Positions 1 through 6,832 are shown, counted from the first letter of the stretch. The stretch: 11,428 nucleotides of DNA from Chloroflexota bacterium (GCA_016215145.1 JACRLA010000153.1:1-11428); one strand, 5' to 3'. Program-made: numbers and translations. The notes: a model not told the origin generated them from the letters alone.

Positions 1-74
1 CTCTGCTGGGTTTTTTCTTCCACGCGATGGCTCAGGGCGATATTGCGTTGAGAGAGATCGATGGTTTCAATCAT
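1..74 (-). CDS. 5' end of an unidentified gene, cut by the window edge
   Basis: An ATG at 72-74 opens a frame that stays open for 24 codons to the window edge. It starts MIETIDLSQRN and continues with a polar, helix-prone stretch (SHRVEEKTQQ) that resembles the coiled-coil leads of signalling proteins, but this is too little to name a family. It begins 7 nt after the stop codon of the NHLP-like gene on the same strand, which suggests translational coupling in one operon. I see no clear Shine-Dalgarno sequence, so the start is uncertain. Confidence 0.45.
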   Translation of the reverse strand, partial: MIETIDLSQRNIALSHRVEEKTQQ

Positions 75-81
75 TGAGTCT

Positions 82-294
82 TTAGCGACTATCTTGTCTG
101 GCGAGAATGGTGTTAACGCCGCGAGCGAAATCGGACAACGTATTCGCCCGGATGGACATCATCGCGCCGAACTCCTCTGCTTCGAGATTGAATTGCTGCA
201 TCAACTCGGCGCGTTTGCCGTTGAGGATGCCCTCGCGGAACTTTTCGCTCACGATCGCCTTGCCGACGATGCGGTGCAATTTTTTGGTGGACAT
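82..294 (-). CDS. NHLP-clan (Os1348-like) small protein, possible RiPP precursor-like leader protein
   Basis: This is a 70-residue protein. I chose the ATG at 292-294 because GGGAG lies 8 nt upstream; a longer frame from 321 has no such site. The sequence starts MSTKKLHRIVGKAIVSEKF and shows the spacing typical of nitrile-hydratase-leader-like proteins of the Os1348/Franean1_4349 type: GKA..S.KFR, a mid-protein L..F.L..EE, then a closing helix with FARGV. Family recognition is by memory of this pattern, not by a search. In that clan the proteins resemble RiPP leader regions, yet this one has no obvious core: it ends ILARQDSR with no Cys or Gly-rich tail. It lies 78 bp behind a 61-residue signal-bearing peptide and just ahead of a coupled gene. 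It may be a leader-like partner or regulator rather than a precursor itself. Confidence 0.7.
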   Translation of the reverse strand: MSTKKLHRIVGKAIVSEKFREGILNGKRAELMQQFNLEAEEFGAMMSIRANTLSDFARGVNTILARQDSR

Positions 295-372
295 GTTCAG
301 TCTCCCGATCTTAGACAACACCCGGCGGGTCTCGCCGAATGTACGACGACAACGAAAACGTTGTTGGGAGTT

Positions 373-558
373 TTACCCGCCGCCAACTGAGCAACTATCA
401 AGGGGGCAAGCATGGACGGCGTTTGCCGTCAACAGCGCTGCGCCCAATGCCAACGCAAATGGCACAATGGTGAGGATTACTTTTACTGCCCAAGGATGAG
501 CGGTAAGACAGAGCAGTTTGTTGGAAACGTTCCATTGGAGTTGAGAGTAAGCATACAT
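373..558 (-). CDS. Small secreted or membrane peptide with Cys-containing 11-residue C-terminus
   Basis: This 61-residue peptide starts at the ATG at 556-558, which has AAGGAG 9 nt upstream; the frame also extends to 609 without such support. Residues 1-24 are polar/mixed. Residues 25-48 form one hydrophobic segment (AVKVILTIVPFALALGAALL), and after VHA at 48-50 the protein ends in CPLDSCSVGGG. VHA followed by C looks like a signal peptidase I site, or a poor lipobox because of the His. Cleavage there would release an 11-residue peptide with Cys at positions 1 and 6 and a triple-Gly end. I do not recognise a family. It is the first gene after the BTAD regulator's terminator and lies upstream of the NHLP-like gene on the same strand, so a signalling or modified-peptide role is plausible but inferred. 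Confidence 0.65.
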   Translation of the reverse strand: MYAYSQLQWNVSNKLLCLTAHPWAVKVILTIVPFALALGAALLTANAVHACPLDSCSVGGG

Positions 559-610
559 TGGGCAAATCTCCTTCAGAAAATTAAGTTGCCCTAACATACA
601 CAATTTCATA

Positions 611-626
611 TTAACAAAGTTGTTAA
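611..626. promoter_or_regulatory. Palindrome, candidate operator for the small-peptide cassette
   Basis: The site reads ttaacaa-ag-ttgttaa, with perfect 7-bp arms around a 2-bp centre. It lies about 50 bp upstream of the 61-residue peptide start and just downstream of the terminator of the BTAD regulator gene. A possible -10 (TAATAT on the minus strand) overlaps its left edge at 608-613, but I see no convincing -35. The symmetry suits a dimeric regulator; which one is unknown. Confidence 0.4.
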
Positions 627-632
627 CAGTAA

Positions 633-665
633 AAACAAGCGAACTCGCCAGGAGTTCGCTTGTTT
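633..665 (-). terminator. Rho-independent terminator of the BTAD regulator gene
   Basis: The arms 633-646 and 652-665 are perfectly complementary over 14 bp, with a 5-nt loop. On the minus strand the stem is followed by a run of T (TTTTTACTG, counting the stem's final Ts). It lies 60-92 bp after the regulator's stop codon and separates that gene from the small-peptide cassette. Confidence 0.8.
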
Positions 666-686
666 GGTCAGAGCGATGTCGGGCCC

Positions 687-719
687 AGATTTCCGAAGTC
701 TCCGAGACTTCGGAAATCT
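687..719. repeat. 33-bp perfect palindrome, dispersed-repeat type
   Basis: The arms 687-702 (agatttccgaagtctc) and 704-719 match perfectly around the single base 703. There is no T-run on either side, so it is not a classic terminator. Its architecture, long arms around one central base, is the same as the palindrome at 3980-4008, although the arm sequence differs. It lies 5 bp after the regulator's stop codon, where it could protect the mRNA 3' end. Confidence 0.75.
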
Positions 720-724
720 CAAAC

Positions 725-3700
725 TTAAATCAGTCGGGAATACAACGTTTGTATTTCAGGGGCGGGTGGAAGACCGAGTTCGGTGCGGTAGAGATCGCAA
801 TACTTGAGGTAATGGTTAACCACTTCGTGGCGGCGTCCCATCTTGTGTAAACAGATTAGCATCCGTCGGTGTAAATCGTCGCGCAGCCGCTCTATCTTCA
901 AGGCTTTGTTTAAAACCTCGCGCGTTTCGGCGTAACGAGTTAAGCCCATCAGCTCATCCGTATAAGCACATGCTACGTTGATAAACAACTCGCTTAACGA
1001 TTCCCGTCTCTCCGCTGCCCACTCTACGGCAACGTCAGCCAAATACTCACCGCTATAAATCTCAATCGCCGCCGCTAAAGGTTCGAGCCGCCGCAAGTCG
1101 CCCTGAGGCATGGTCAACGCAGCTTTCGCTGTCGATTCAAACAGTGCGGCATCGCAAGTGATAATAATATCGGGTGACAGGCGACACTCATTATTTTCTA
1201 AAATGACCGCCTCTTGCCCAAGCGCCCGTCTCAGCCAAAAAAGAGTTTGATTTAAATTGTTTACCGCTTGCGCTGTAGATTTATCCCCCCAAAATATCTC
1301 CAAAATTGTTTCGCGCGATAGGGGAGCCCGATCTATCAAAAAAAGGAACAGCTCCCGCGTTTTTTGTGACCTCCACATCGCCTTGGTGATCTCTGCGCCA
1401 TTCTTATAAACACAACTCTGCCCGAGCGCCCGAACTTCAATATTTAACTTTCGTGTCTTCTTGTTCATCGCAGGTTGCGTGCTTTCTGTTTGCCGTACTT
1501 TTTTGAGGATCGCCTTTGTCCCTTCGGCGCGGGTGATTAACGCCTTGAGGCGTGAACCTATTTCGGGATGATCGACAAACGCCTCGAATAGATCGCGCGT
1601 TTGATTCACTTCGCCGATCAACATTTGATCGTAACCCGATTCCTGTGACGCCGCCAACGCGCGCGTTAGCGTTTGAATCGCGTCACCTTTATTGCCCCTG
1701 CGGAACTCGGCGCAGGCGCGGAATAAATATGCCTGCGCCAGATCGATCAGTGAATGAGATCGCTCCAGATCGTCACAGGCGCGAACCAGTATCGCGTGCC
1801 CTTTTTCGATCTCTCCTCGTTCCACCCAGATCATCCCACGCAAGCTTTCAACGTTTGCCGATCCAACAGTGTTTTTTGCAAGCAGAGATTTTGCCTGCTC
1901 AATCCACTCCAGCGCGGCATCCCACTTCTTGTGCAAACGATCCAAGCGAGCTATGCCGCGATAGAGATAGGCTTTGATCGCCGCTTCAGCAACCCGCTCC
2001 GATTTTTGTATCGCCAAGTTAGCCAGAGTGTAAGCCAATTCATAATCACCGAGATCAATCCAAATCTCTGATTGTCCGTTGAGTATGCCGATCTCCGCTC
2101 GCATGTTGCCGCCGCGTCTTGCCCACTCCAACGCTTCACCGTACGTTGCCAAAGCCGATTCGTGCTGCCCCAATAAGTGCAAATTCCAGCCGATGTTGTT
2201 GAGGATATGAGCAAGAGGTGAGGCGGCGTTTTGTTCACGCCATAACTCTAATGCCCGTTGTTGCGTTCTTTGCGCCTCTTCGCTTTTGCCTTGTGCATTC
2301 AATACCAATGATAAATTGTTAAGCGCAGAAGCAAGATCGTAATTCTTTTGTAGCCGTTCTACGATCTCTGCGAATTCACGCAACTGCTTTTCGGCCTCAG
2401 GTAATTTTTCTAGCCGGAAAAGACACAACCCCATAGTCTCTTTTATTCGCCCTGCAAGATCGTCACGTTTCAGTTCAGCCGCTTTTTGCAATCCATCATT
2501 CGCAAGTTCAAGTCCTTGCTCAAACTTCCCGCGCCGATACCAGACGAAACTTTGGTGTATCTGCACTTCCAAACAACCGTGGCTGTTTGCATTGCGCTCA
2601 AATCCGATCTGGGCGAGTTTCAATCGCTCCTCGGCTGCGTCAAGCCGCCCGCGATCTGTGTTGGCGATGGCAAGCATCAGGTTGAGATGAGGCGCGTTAG
2701 ATATATCTTGCCCCAGATGTTCAGCCCAATGATTCAATGTCGCATAACGTCCGGTGGTGTACATCTTCGCCGCTTGGGTTTCAATAATTTGTGTTGCTTG
2801 CTCTACGCATCCTGCCATCACATAAAAAGTCACTGCCGCTTCGATCATGCCCTGTGTGTAATACCAATGGGCGGCGCGTTTTCGGATAGCGGCTAAACGC
2901 TTGGGGTCTTGAGATCGCAGTTTGTCACTCAGAAAATCGCGAAAGAGGTTGTGATACTGATACGCCCGAAACTCCTCCCCCACGGTGTTGACGAACAAAT
3001 GGCGTTCTTCCGCCTGTTTTAAAAAATGTTCGCTGTCGGTGCGCTCTAACACCTCGTTGCAAATTTCCACATCCATATCCGGCAGCACCGACGACTCGAG
3101 CAAAAATGTTTTCATCGGCGGTGGCTGTTGCTCCAGCACTTCTTCCGCCAGAAAACCGTAGACCGATTCAGATTGCCGCGCTTGCGCCGCGCTTGCCGTC
3201 ATGCCGCGCCACATCGAATAGGTGCTCATCAAGATCGCCGTGATCCAGCCTTCGGTGTTCGCCGTGAGTTCTTCGGCGGCAAGGCGCGGCATTTCAAGAT
3301 TGTGACGTTGTTGAAGTAACGCTTGCACTTCCTCCGGCGTGAAGCGCAAATAGTCTTCGTCAATACCGGCGATTTGATCGGTGATTGCCAAATGAGTGAA
3401 GGCTGGCGAATCGGGGATGGCGCGTCCGGCGATCAACAAGTGAATCTGTTCCGGTAGTTCTGGCACAAAGGCGTCCATGAACCTCATCGCCTCTTCCGAA
3501 TCTTGCACCAGATGAAAATTATCTAACACCAGAATCACATAATCGTCGAAAGCAGAGGCAATGTCGCGCGCCAAAGCGGAAGCGAGAGCAACAGCCTCCG
3601 CGCCGCGTTGGGCGGTGAGCGATGGGACGATGGATTGAAAATCGGCGCGAAGATGACGCACGGCTGCGACGGTGTCTTCGGCGAGAGTGGTGGCGTCACG

Positions 3701-3937
3701 ATCTGTCTCGTCGAGTTGGCACCACACAACCGGCGACTCCACCTCAAGCACAAAATCTGACAGCAAGGCTGTTTTGCCGTAACCGGCGGCAGCGGCAACG
3801 AAGATGACTTTGCGGTGGATATTCTCGTGAAGGAAATCTATCAGGCGCGGGCGGCGCAGTGTATTTGGAGCGCGACTCGGAATTGAAAATCGTGCCAACT
3901 GAAGCGGGCTGGGGGGCGTGTCCTTTGCTGATGTCAT
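725..3937 (-). CDS. MalT-type ATPase / TPR / BTAD transcriptional regulator
   Basis: This 1070-residue protein is a signal-responsive transcriptional regulator of the STAND-ATPase kind. It has a P-loop ATPase with Walker A AAAAGYGKT at about 48-56 and Walker B YVILVLDNF at about 133-141. A long TPR-like helical region covers about residues 380-780, including repeats of the form ALNNLSLVLNAQGKSEEA. A winged-helix module lies at about 831-925, and a bacterial transcriptional activator domain (BTAD) at about 925-1070, ending KYCDLYRTELGLPP. No LuxR-type HTH is seen at the end, so DNA binding is assigned to the winged helix. I chose the ATG at 3935-3937: it follows a good promoter (3965-3994) by about 30 bp, whereas the frame to 4030 would run through that promoter and a palindrome. 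There is no clear Shine-Dalgarno, and the leader is very short (about 20 nt). In such proteins ATP and ligand binding relieves autoinhibition. Its likely targets are nearby: the small-peptide cassette downstream or the divergent thioredoxin operon, but this is inferred. Confidence 0.9.
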   Translation of the reverse strand: MTSAKDTPPSPLQLARFSIPSRAPNTLRRPRLIDFLHENIHRKVIFVAAAAGYGKTALLSDFVLEVESPVVWCQLDETDRDATTLAEDTVAAVRHLRADFQSIVPSLTAQRGAEAVALASALARDIASAFDDYVILVLDNFHLVQDSEEAMRFMDAFVPELPEQIHLLIAGRAIPDSPAFTHLAITDQIAGIDEDYLRFTPEEVQALLQQRHNLEMPRLAAEELTANTEGWITAILMSTYSMWRGMTASAAQARQSESVYGFLAEEVLEQQPPPMKTFLLESSVLPDMDVEICNEVLERTDSEHFLKQAEERHLFVNTVGEEFRAYQYHNLFRDFLSDKLRSQDPKRLAAIRKRAAHWYYTQGMIEAAVTFYVMAGCVEQATQIIETQAAKMYTTGRYATLNHWAEHLGQDISNAPHLNLMLAIANTDRGRLDAAEERLKLAQIGFERNANSHGCLEVQIHQSFVWYRRGKFEQGLELANDGLQKAAELKRDDLAGRIKETMGLCLFRLEKLPEAEKQLREFAEIVERLQKNYDLASALNNLSLVLNAQGKSEEAQRTQQRALELWREQNAASPLAHILNNIGWNLHLLGQHESALATYGEALEWARRGGNMRAEIGILNGQSEIWIDLGDYELAYTLANLAIQKSERVAEAAIKAYLYRGIARLDRLHKKWDAALEWIEQAKSLLAKNTVGSANVESLRGMIWVERGEIEKGHAILVRACDDLERSHSLIDLAQAYLFRACAEFRRGNKGDAIQTLTRALAASQESGYDQMLIGEVNQTRDLFEAFVDHPEIGSRLKALITRAEGTKAILKKVRQTESTQPAMNKKTRKLNIEVRALGQSCVYKNGAEITKAMWRSQKTRELFLFLIDRAPLSRETILEIFWGDKSTAQAVNNLNQTLFWLRRALGQEAVILENNECRLSPDIIITCDAALFESTAKAALTMPQGDLRRLEPLAAAIEIYSGEYLADVAVEWAAERRESLSELFINVACAYTDELMGLTRYAETREVLNKALKIERLRDDLHRRMLICLHKMGRRHEVVNHYLKYCDLYRTELGLPPAPEIQTLYSRLI

Positions 3938-3964
3938 TGGACTATAATTCTTTACACTTGAATC

Positions 3965-3994
3965 ATTATAACGTAGAGAGTAGAGACGTTGCAA
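3965..3994 (-). promoter_or_regulatory. Promoter of the BTAD regulator gene
   Basis: On the minus strand TTGCAA (3989-3994) is followed by an 18-bp spacer and a perfect TATAAT (3965-3970). This puts the transcript start near 3958 and leaves a leader of about 20 nt. The -35 hexamer is the centre of the palindrome at 3980-4008 and is itself self-complementary. Confidence 0.6.
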
Positions 3995-4008
3995 TGCAAC
4001 GTCTCTAC
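3980..4008. repeat. 29-bp palindrome in the divergent promoter region
   Basis: The arms 3980-3993 (gtagagacgttgca) and 3995-4008 pair perfectly around one base (3994). The gtagagacgtt/cgtctctac theme recurs in the repeat block at 8567-8690, so this is one member of a dispersed palindrome family. It lies between two divergent genes and contains the likely -35 of the regulator. Confidence 0.75.
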
Positions 4009-4056
4009 AAAATGTTATTCTCGATAACATCTACTGATAAATATCATGAGGTCGTG

Positions 4057-4617
4057 ATGATCGTATTGTCTTCATCTCATTGGCGGGTATTCACTTTTCT
4101 GCTCTTGATGCTGGGCGCCTCTTGGGTTGGGTTCTCTCGCGTGCCGACCCCCACGCTTGATGCAGATCGCATCCCCGCGCCGCGCGAGAACTTCCCTGCT
4201 CCCGATTTCACCTTAACCACCTTCGACGGTGAATCAAAAACGCTTTCATCACAACGCGGCAGAGTCGTCATCGTCAACCTGTGGGCGAGTTGGTGCGGAC
4301 CGTGCCGCGCCGAGATGCCCGCCCTGAAAAAAGTATACGAAGCCAATCGCCATCGCGGACTCGAAGTCTTTGCCGTCAACAGCACCTTTCAAGATGACGA
4401 GCGTGACGCCCGACTCTTCGCGCGCGATTTGAATCTCTCTTTCACTCTCTTGCTCGATCCGGATGGCGCGGTTAGCCGTCGTTACTTGCTTCGCGCCTTG
4501 CCCAGCACCTTCTTCATTGATAAACGCGGCATCATCCGCACCGTGATCATCGGTGGTCCCATGAGCGAAGCGACGCTGCAAACGCAAGTCGAGTCGCTGT
4601 TAGCGGATGGTAAATAG
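4057..4617 (+). CDS. Membrane-anchored TlpA/ResA-like thiol:disulfide oxidoreductase
   Basis: This 186-residue protein is a thioredoxin-fold thiol:disulfide oxidoreductase acting outside the membrane, probably on protein disulfides or cytochrome maturation. Residues 10-26 form an N-terminal membrane anchor or signal (VFTFLLLMLGASWVGF), followed by a linker and the domain start FPAPDFTLTTFDG. The active site is NLWASWCGPCRAEMP with Cys80 and Cys83, and the cis-Pro loop is ALPSTFFID at about 148-155. Length and motif order are normal for the TlpA/AhpC-TSA group. I chose the ATG at 4057-4059, with GAGG just upstream, because the frame opening at 3859 would translate a palindrome and most of the spacer. 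The Lgt-like and protease genes follow on the same strand. The substrate is unknown. Confidence 0.9.
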   Translation: MIVLSSSHWRVFTFLLLMLGASWVGFSRVPTPTLDADRIPAPRENFPAPDFTLTTFDGESKTLSSQRGRVVIVNLWASWCGPCRAEMPALKKVYEANRHRGLEVFAVNSTFQDDERDARLFARDLNLSFTLLLDPDGAVSRRYLLRALPSTFFIDKRGIIRTVIIGGPMSEATLQTQVESLLADGK

Positions 4618-4700
4618 CCGATAGCGGATGGCGGATAGCGGATAGCAGATAGCGTATCGCACATTGCCATTCGCCATAAGCGATAAGCCATAAGCCACCT
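4618..4700 (+). repeat. Low-complexity spacer of short direct repeats
   Basis: The spacer between the thioredoxin and Lgt-like genes is built of variants of gcggata/gatagc (about 4620-4657), then variants of cataagc/gataagcc (about 4675-4697). It runs right up to the next start codon, so the following gene has no recognisable Shine-Dalgarno. No gene or hairpin terminator is seen in it. Confidence 0.7.
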
Positions 4701-5414
4701 ATGTTCCCCATCCTCCAACTTGGTCCCCTCGCTATTCAAACGCCGGGCTTAATGTTGCTGCTCGGTTTGTGGATTGGACTCTCGCTTGCTGAACGCGAAG
4801 CGAAACGACTCAATCAAGACCCCGAGACGATCTACAACCTTGCATTTACGGGGATCATCGCCGGACTCGCGGGCGCAAGGTTGTCGTACGTCGCCCGTTA
4901 TCCCGCCGTGTATGCCGCCGATCCGCTTTCGCTTTTCTCTCCTAACCCCTCCACGCTTTCTGCTGTTGAAGGATTCTTGATCGCGCTTCTGGCGATGTGG
5001 GTTTATATGCAGCGGCGCAAAATGAATTTACGACTCACGCTCGACTCGTTTGCGCCGATGGTGGCAGTGATGGCAATTGCCATCGCCTTAGCTCATCTCG
5101 CCAGTGGCGACGCCTTCGGCGCACCGGCTAAACTGGCGTGGAGTATTTTTTTGTGGGAAGAGTGGCGACATCCGTCGCAAGTCTATGAATTGATCGCCGC
5201 GCTGGCGGCGTTGCTGGTTTGGTGGCGGCTGCCGCGCGCGGGTGACGGCGTCACCTTGTGGATCGTGGTGGCGCTGCTCGCGGCGGCGACACTTTTTCTT
5301 GAAGCCTTTCGCGGCGACAGTCAGCTCTTCTTCAGTTTTCGAGTCAATCAGCTATGGGCGTTGATCGTTTTGACGTGGAGTCTGATCGTGGCGCAGACGT
5401 GGGAGCGGCGATGA
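4701..5414 (+). CDS. Lgt-family (prolipoprotein diacylglyceryl transferase-like) membrane protein, probably not a standard Lgt
   Basis: This 237-residue protein has about seven hydrophobic segments and the landmarks of the Lgt family. The N-terminus is FPILQLGPLAIQTPGLMLLLG, GARLSYV lies at 58-64, RHPSQVYE at 156-163, and LEAFRGD at 200-206. Lgt normally attaches diacylglycerol to the lipobox Cys of prelipoproteins. Aligned by eye to E. coli Lgt, however, key positions are changed: the HGG motif reads VEG (around 89-91, His103 lost), and the signature block GRIGNF.NGE..G reads as IALAHLASGDAFG (128-140, so Arg143 and Asn146 are lost and Glu151 becomes Asp). The Arg239 position is Thr. It is also somewhat short. 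It follows a thioredoxin gene and overlaps the protease gene by ATGA, so a role in this operon other than general lipoprotein lipidation is likely. The start is poorly supported, with no Shine-Dalgarno. Confidence 0.75.
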   Translation: MFPILQLGPLAIQTPGLMLLLGLWIGLSLAEREAKRLNQDPETIYNLAFTGIIAGLAGARLSYVARYPAVYAADPLSLFSPNPSTLSAVEGFLIALLAMWVYMQRRKMNLRLTLDSFAPMVAVMAIAIALAHLASGDAFGAPAKLAWSIFLWEEWRHPSQVYELIAALAALLVWWRLPRAGDGVTLWIVVALLAAATLFLEAFRGDSQLFFSFRVNQLWALIVLTWSLIVAQTWERR

Positions 5415-6244
5415 AGATCAACATGCAATTCATCACCCGCTCTCTCATCATAATTTTTGCAGTGATCGGCATCCTGCTGGCTGTGCTGGTGATGCTGCCG
5501 AGTGAAATTTTGCTGCGCGGCGTTTCACTGTGGATCACGCGCCCGCTCGACTCGACTCCGCCCCCGCCGACGATCACCGCGCCGCGCGGATCGATCCCGA
5601 ACGGCAACGTGGGTTTGCAGGAGTGGGTGATCTACAAAGATGGTTCGCGTGAATTGCGCGGCAGTGGATTTTTAATTAAGTTGAACAGCGGAGATGTCAT
5701 CGGCGTGACGACGGCGCACAGTTTGATTGATTTGGGTGAACAAGGAAACCGTTTGTCGAAGATTGCTTTCCTTCTGCCGAGCAGCGGCAACGCGGTGATC
5801 GATTCGGATACGTTGCATGGCAGCGCGGGAGTCGCCCGCACCACCTTTGATCTCAGCGTGGATTACGTTTTACTGCGCCTCAACGGATCGGCTCATTCCA
5901 ATTATGTTCTCGCGCCTGATGCGCGCGGCACACCGCAACCGGGTGAGCGCGTGAGTTTGTTTAGCGGCTTGGGTGACGATCAAGGCAATCGTCGTGAACT
6001 ACAAGGCACGGTGTTTGATGTTGAGGCGCAAGGGTTTTGGGTCGTGTTCGACGAATGGTTTGACCCGGGCATGATGAGCGGTTCGCCTGTGATGAGTCAA
6101 CACACGGGCAACGTCTTGGGTATGGCAATTGTCATGTCGCCGCGCGGTGATCGCATGACCATAGGCTTTAATCCGATTGGAAATTTGGTAAAGCAGGCAG
6201 AGGGGGCGAAGGAGTTTGTGAAGATTGAAGAGTATCGAAGATAG
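5411..6244 (+). CDS. Membrane-anchored trypsin-fold (S1-like) serine protease
   Basis: This 277-residue protein has one N-terminal transmembrane segment (about 11-29) and a Pro-rich linker, so the protease domain faces outward. The domain starts near residue 70 and shows the triad of a chymotrypsin fold: His103 in TTAHS, Asp151 in SVDYVLLRL, and Ser223 in MMSGSPV, followed by the closing strands GNVLGMAIV. No PDZ domain follows, unlike HtrA/DegP proteins. The ATG at 5411-5413 overlaps the previous gene's TGA (ATGA), and GGGAG lies 5 nt upstream; the frame opening at 5354 lies inside the Lgt-like gene. It is probably co-translated with that gene. The substrate is unknown; neighbours suggest envelope protein quality control or processing. 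Confidence 0.85.
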   Translation: MKINMQFITRSLIIIFAVIGILLAVLVMLPSEILLRGVSLWITRPLDSTPPPPTITAPRGSIPNGNVGLQEWVIYKDGSRELRGSGFLIKLNSGDVIGVTTAHSLIDLGEQGNRLSKIAFLLPSSGNAVIDSDTLHGSAGVARTTFDLSVDYVLLRLNGSAHSNYVLAPDARGTPQPGERVSLFSGLGDDQGNRRELQGTVFDVEAQGFWVVFDEWFDPGMMSGSPVMSQHTGNVLGMAIVMSPRGDRMTIGFNPIGNLVKQAEGAKEFVKIEEYRR

Positions 6245-6250
6245 AATCTC

Positions 6251-6283
6251 AAACACCGAGTGTCTTTAAGACACTCGGTGTTT
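6251..6283 (+). terminator. Terminator of the thioredoxin-Lgt-protease operon
   Basis: The arms 6251-6265 and 6269-6283 (aaacaccgagtgtct and its complement) form a 15-bp stem with a 3-nt loop, running into TTTTT. It starts 6 bp after the protease stop codon. Confidence 0.9.
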
Positions 6284-6296
6284 TTGGCAAGATAAT

Positions 6297-6331
6297 AAAA
6301 AACCCCGATCAATTTTTGATCGGGGTTTTTT
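6297..6331. terminator. Bidirectional terminator between convergent genes
   Basis: The arms 6297-6312 and 6316-6331 pair perfectly over 16 bp (core ccccgatc), with a 3-nt loop. T-runs follow on both strands. It lies 5 bp after the stop of the minus-strand RNA-binding protein gene and serves it, while backing up the plus-strand terminator. Confidence 0.9.
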
Positions 6332-6335
6332 TGTT

Positions 6336-6722
6336 TTAGTATCGCTTGCCGCCGCCGCGTGAGCGACGATTGCGATCACGTTGGAAGTTTCCGCCGGGTC
6401 CGCCGCGCCCGCCGCCGGGTCCACCAGAGCCGCCGCCAGGTCCGCCTCGGCTGCCACCGCGGAATCCGCCGCCGCGATCCTCTTTGGGTCGGGCTTCGTT
6501 AACGGTCAGGGTGCGGCCATCCATTTCTTTGCCGTTCATCGCTTGAATCGCCGCCAGCGCTTCGGTCTTATTCGGCATCTCGACGAAGCCGAACCCGCGC
6601 GACTCGCCGCTCATCTTGTCCATAATGATCGAAGCCGAAGTGACTTCGCCAAAAGGCACAAATGCCTCACGCAGTTCCGTCTCACTGGTTTTGCGCGGCA
6701 AGTTACCAACATAGATATTCAT
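6336..6722 (-). CDS. RRM-domain RNA-binding protein with RGG/Gly-rich tail
   Basis: This 128-residue protein has a single RRM at about 2-77, with RNP2 IYVGNL at 3-8 and RNP1 RGFGFVEM at 42-49. A Gly/Arg-rich tail follows (RGG, GGPGGG repeats from about 83), ending NRRSRGGGKRY. The layout matches the Rbp-type RRM proteins of cyanobacteria and Chloroflexota, often cold-induced; a role as an mRNA-binding protein or RNA chaperone is inferred from the family. I chose the ATG at 6720-6722, with AAGGAG 7 nt upstream; the frame reaches 6833 but has no other good site. It has its own promoter (6833-6861) and a leader of about 100 nt, which would allow post-transcriptional control. Confidence 0.92.
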   Translation of the reverse strand: MNIYVGNLPRKTSETELREAFVPFGEVTSASIIMDKMSGESRGFGFVEMPNKTEALAAIQAMNGKEMDGRTLTVNEARPKEDRGGGFRGGSRGGPGGGSGGPGGGRGGPGGNFQRDRNRRSRGGGKRY

Positions 6723-6832
6723 TTGAGTTCTCCTTGAACTTGGGTGTTGCAGGTGAAAGACGGAACTGTATTTCTTGATCGAGTGAGCGATGAAGTTGAC
6801 GTTATCCGCCTGTGGTCTCGTGACCGAAGGCA

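Noticed and set aside
61..499. Plus-strand frames across the small-peptide cassette
   Set aside because: They lie opposite better-supported minus-strand genes with ribosome binding sites and show no recognisable domains.
3938..4030. Longer start for the BTAD regulator
   Set aside because: It would run through the regulator's own likely promoter and the palindrome; the encoded residues do not look like a family N-terminus.
3859..4056. Longer start for the plus-strand thioredoxin gene
   Set aside because: The extension overlaps the start of the opposite gene and a palindrome, and would put about 66 unrelated residues before the membrane anchor.
6346..6737. Pro/Ala-rich plus-strand frames over the RNA-binding protein gene
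   Set aside because: These are antisense shadows of the Gly-rich RGG tail.
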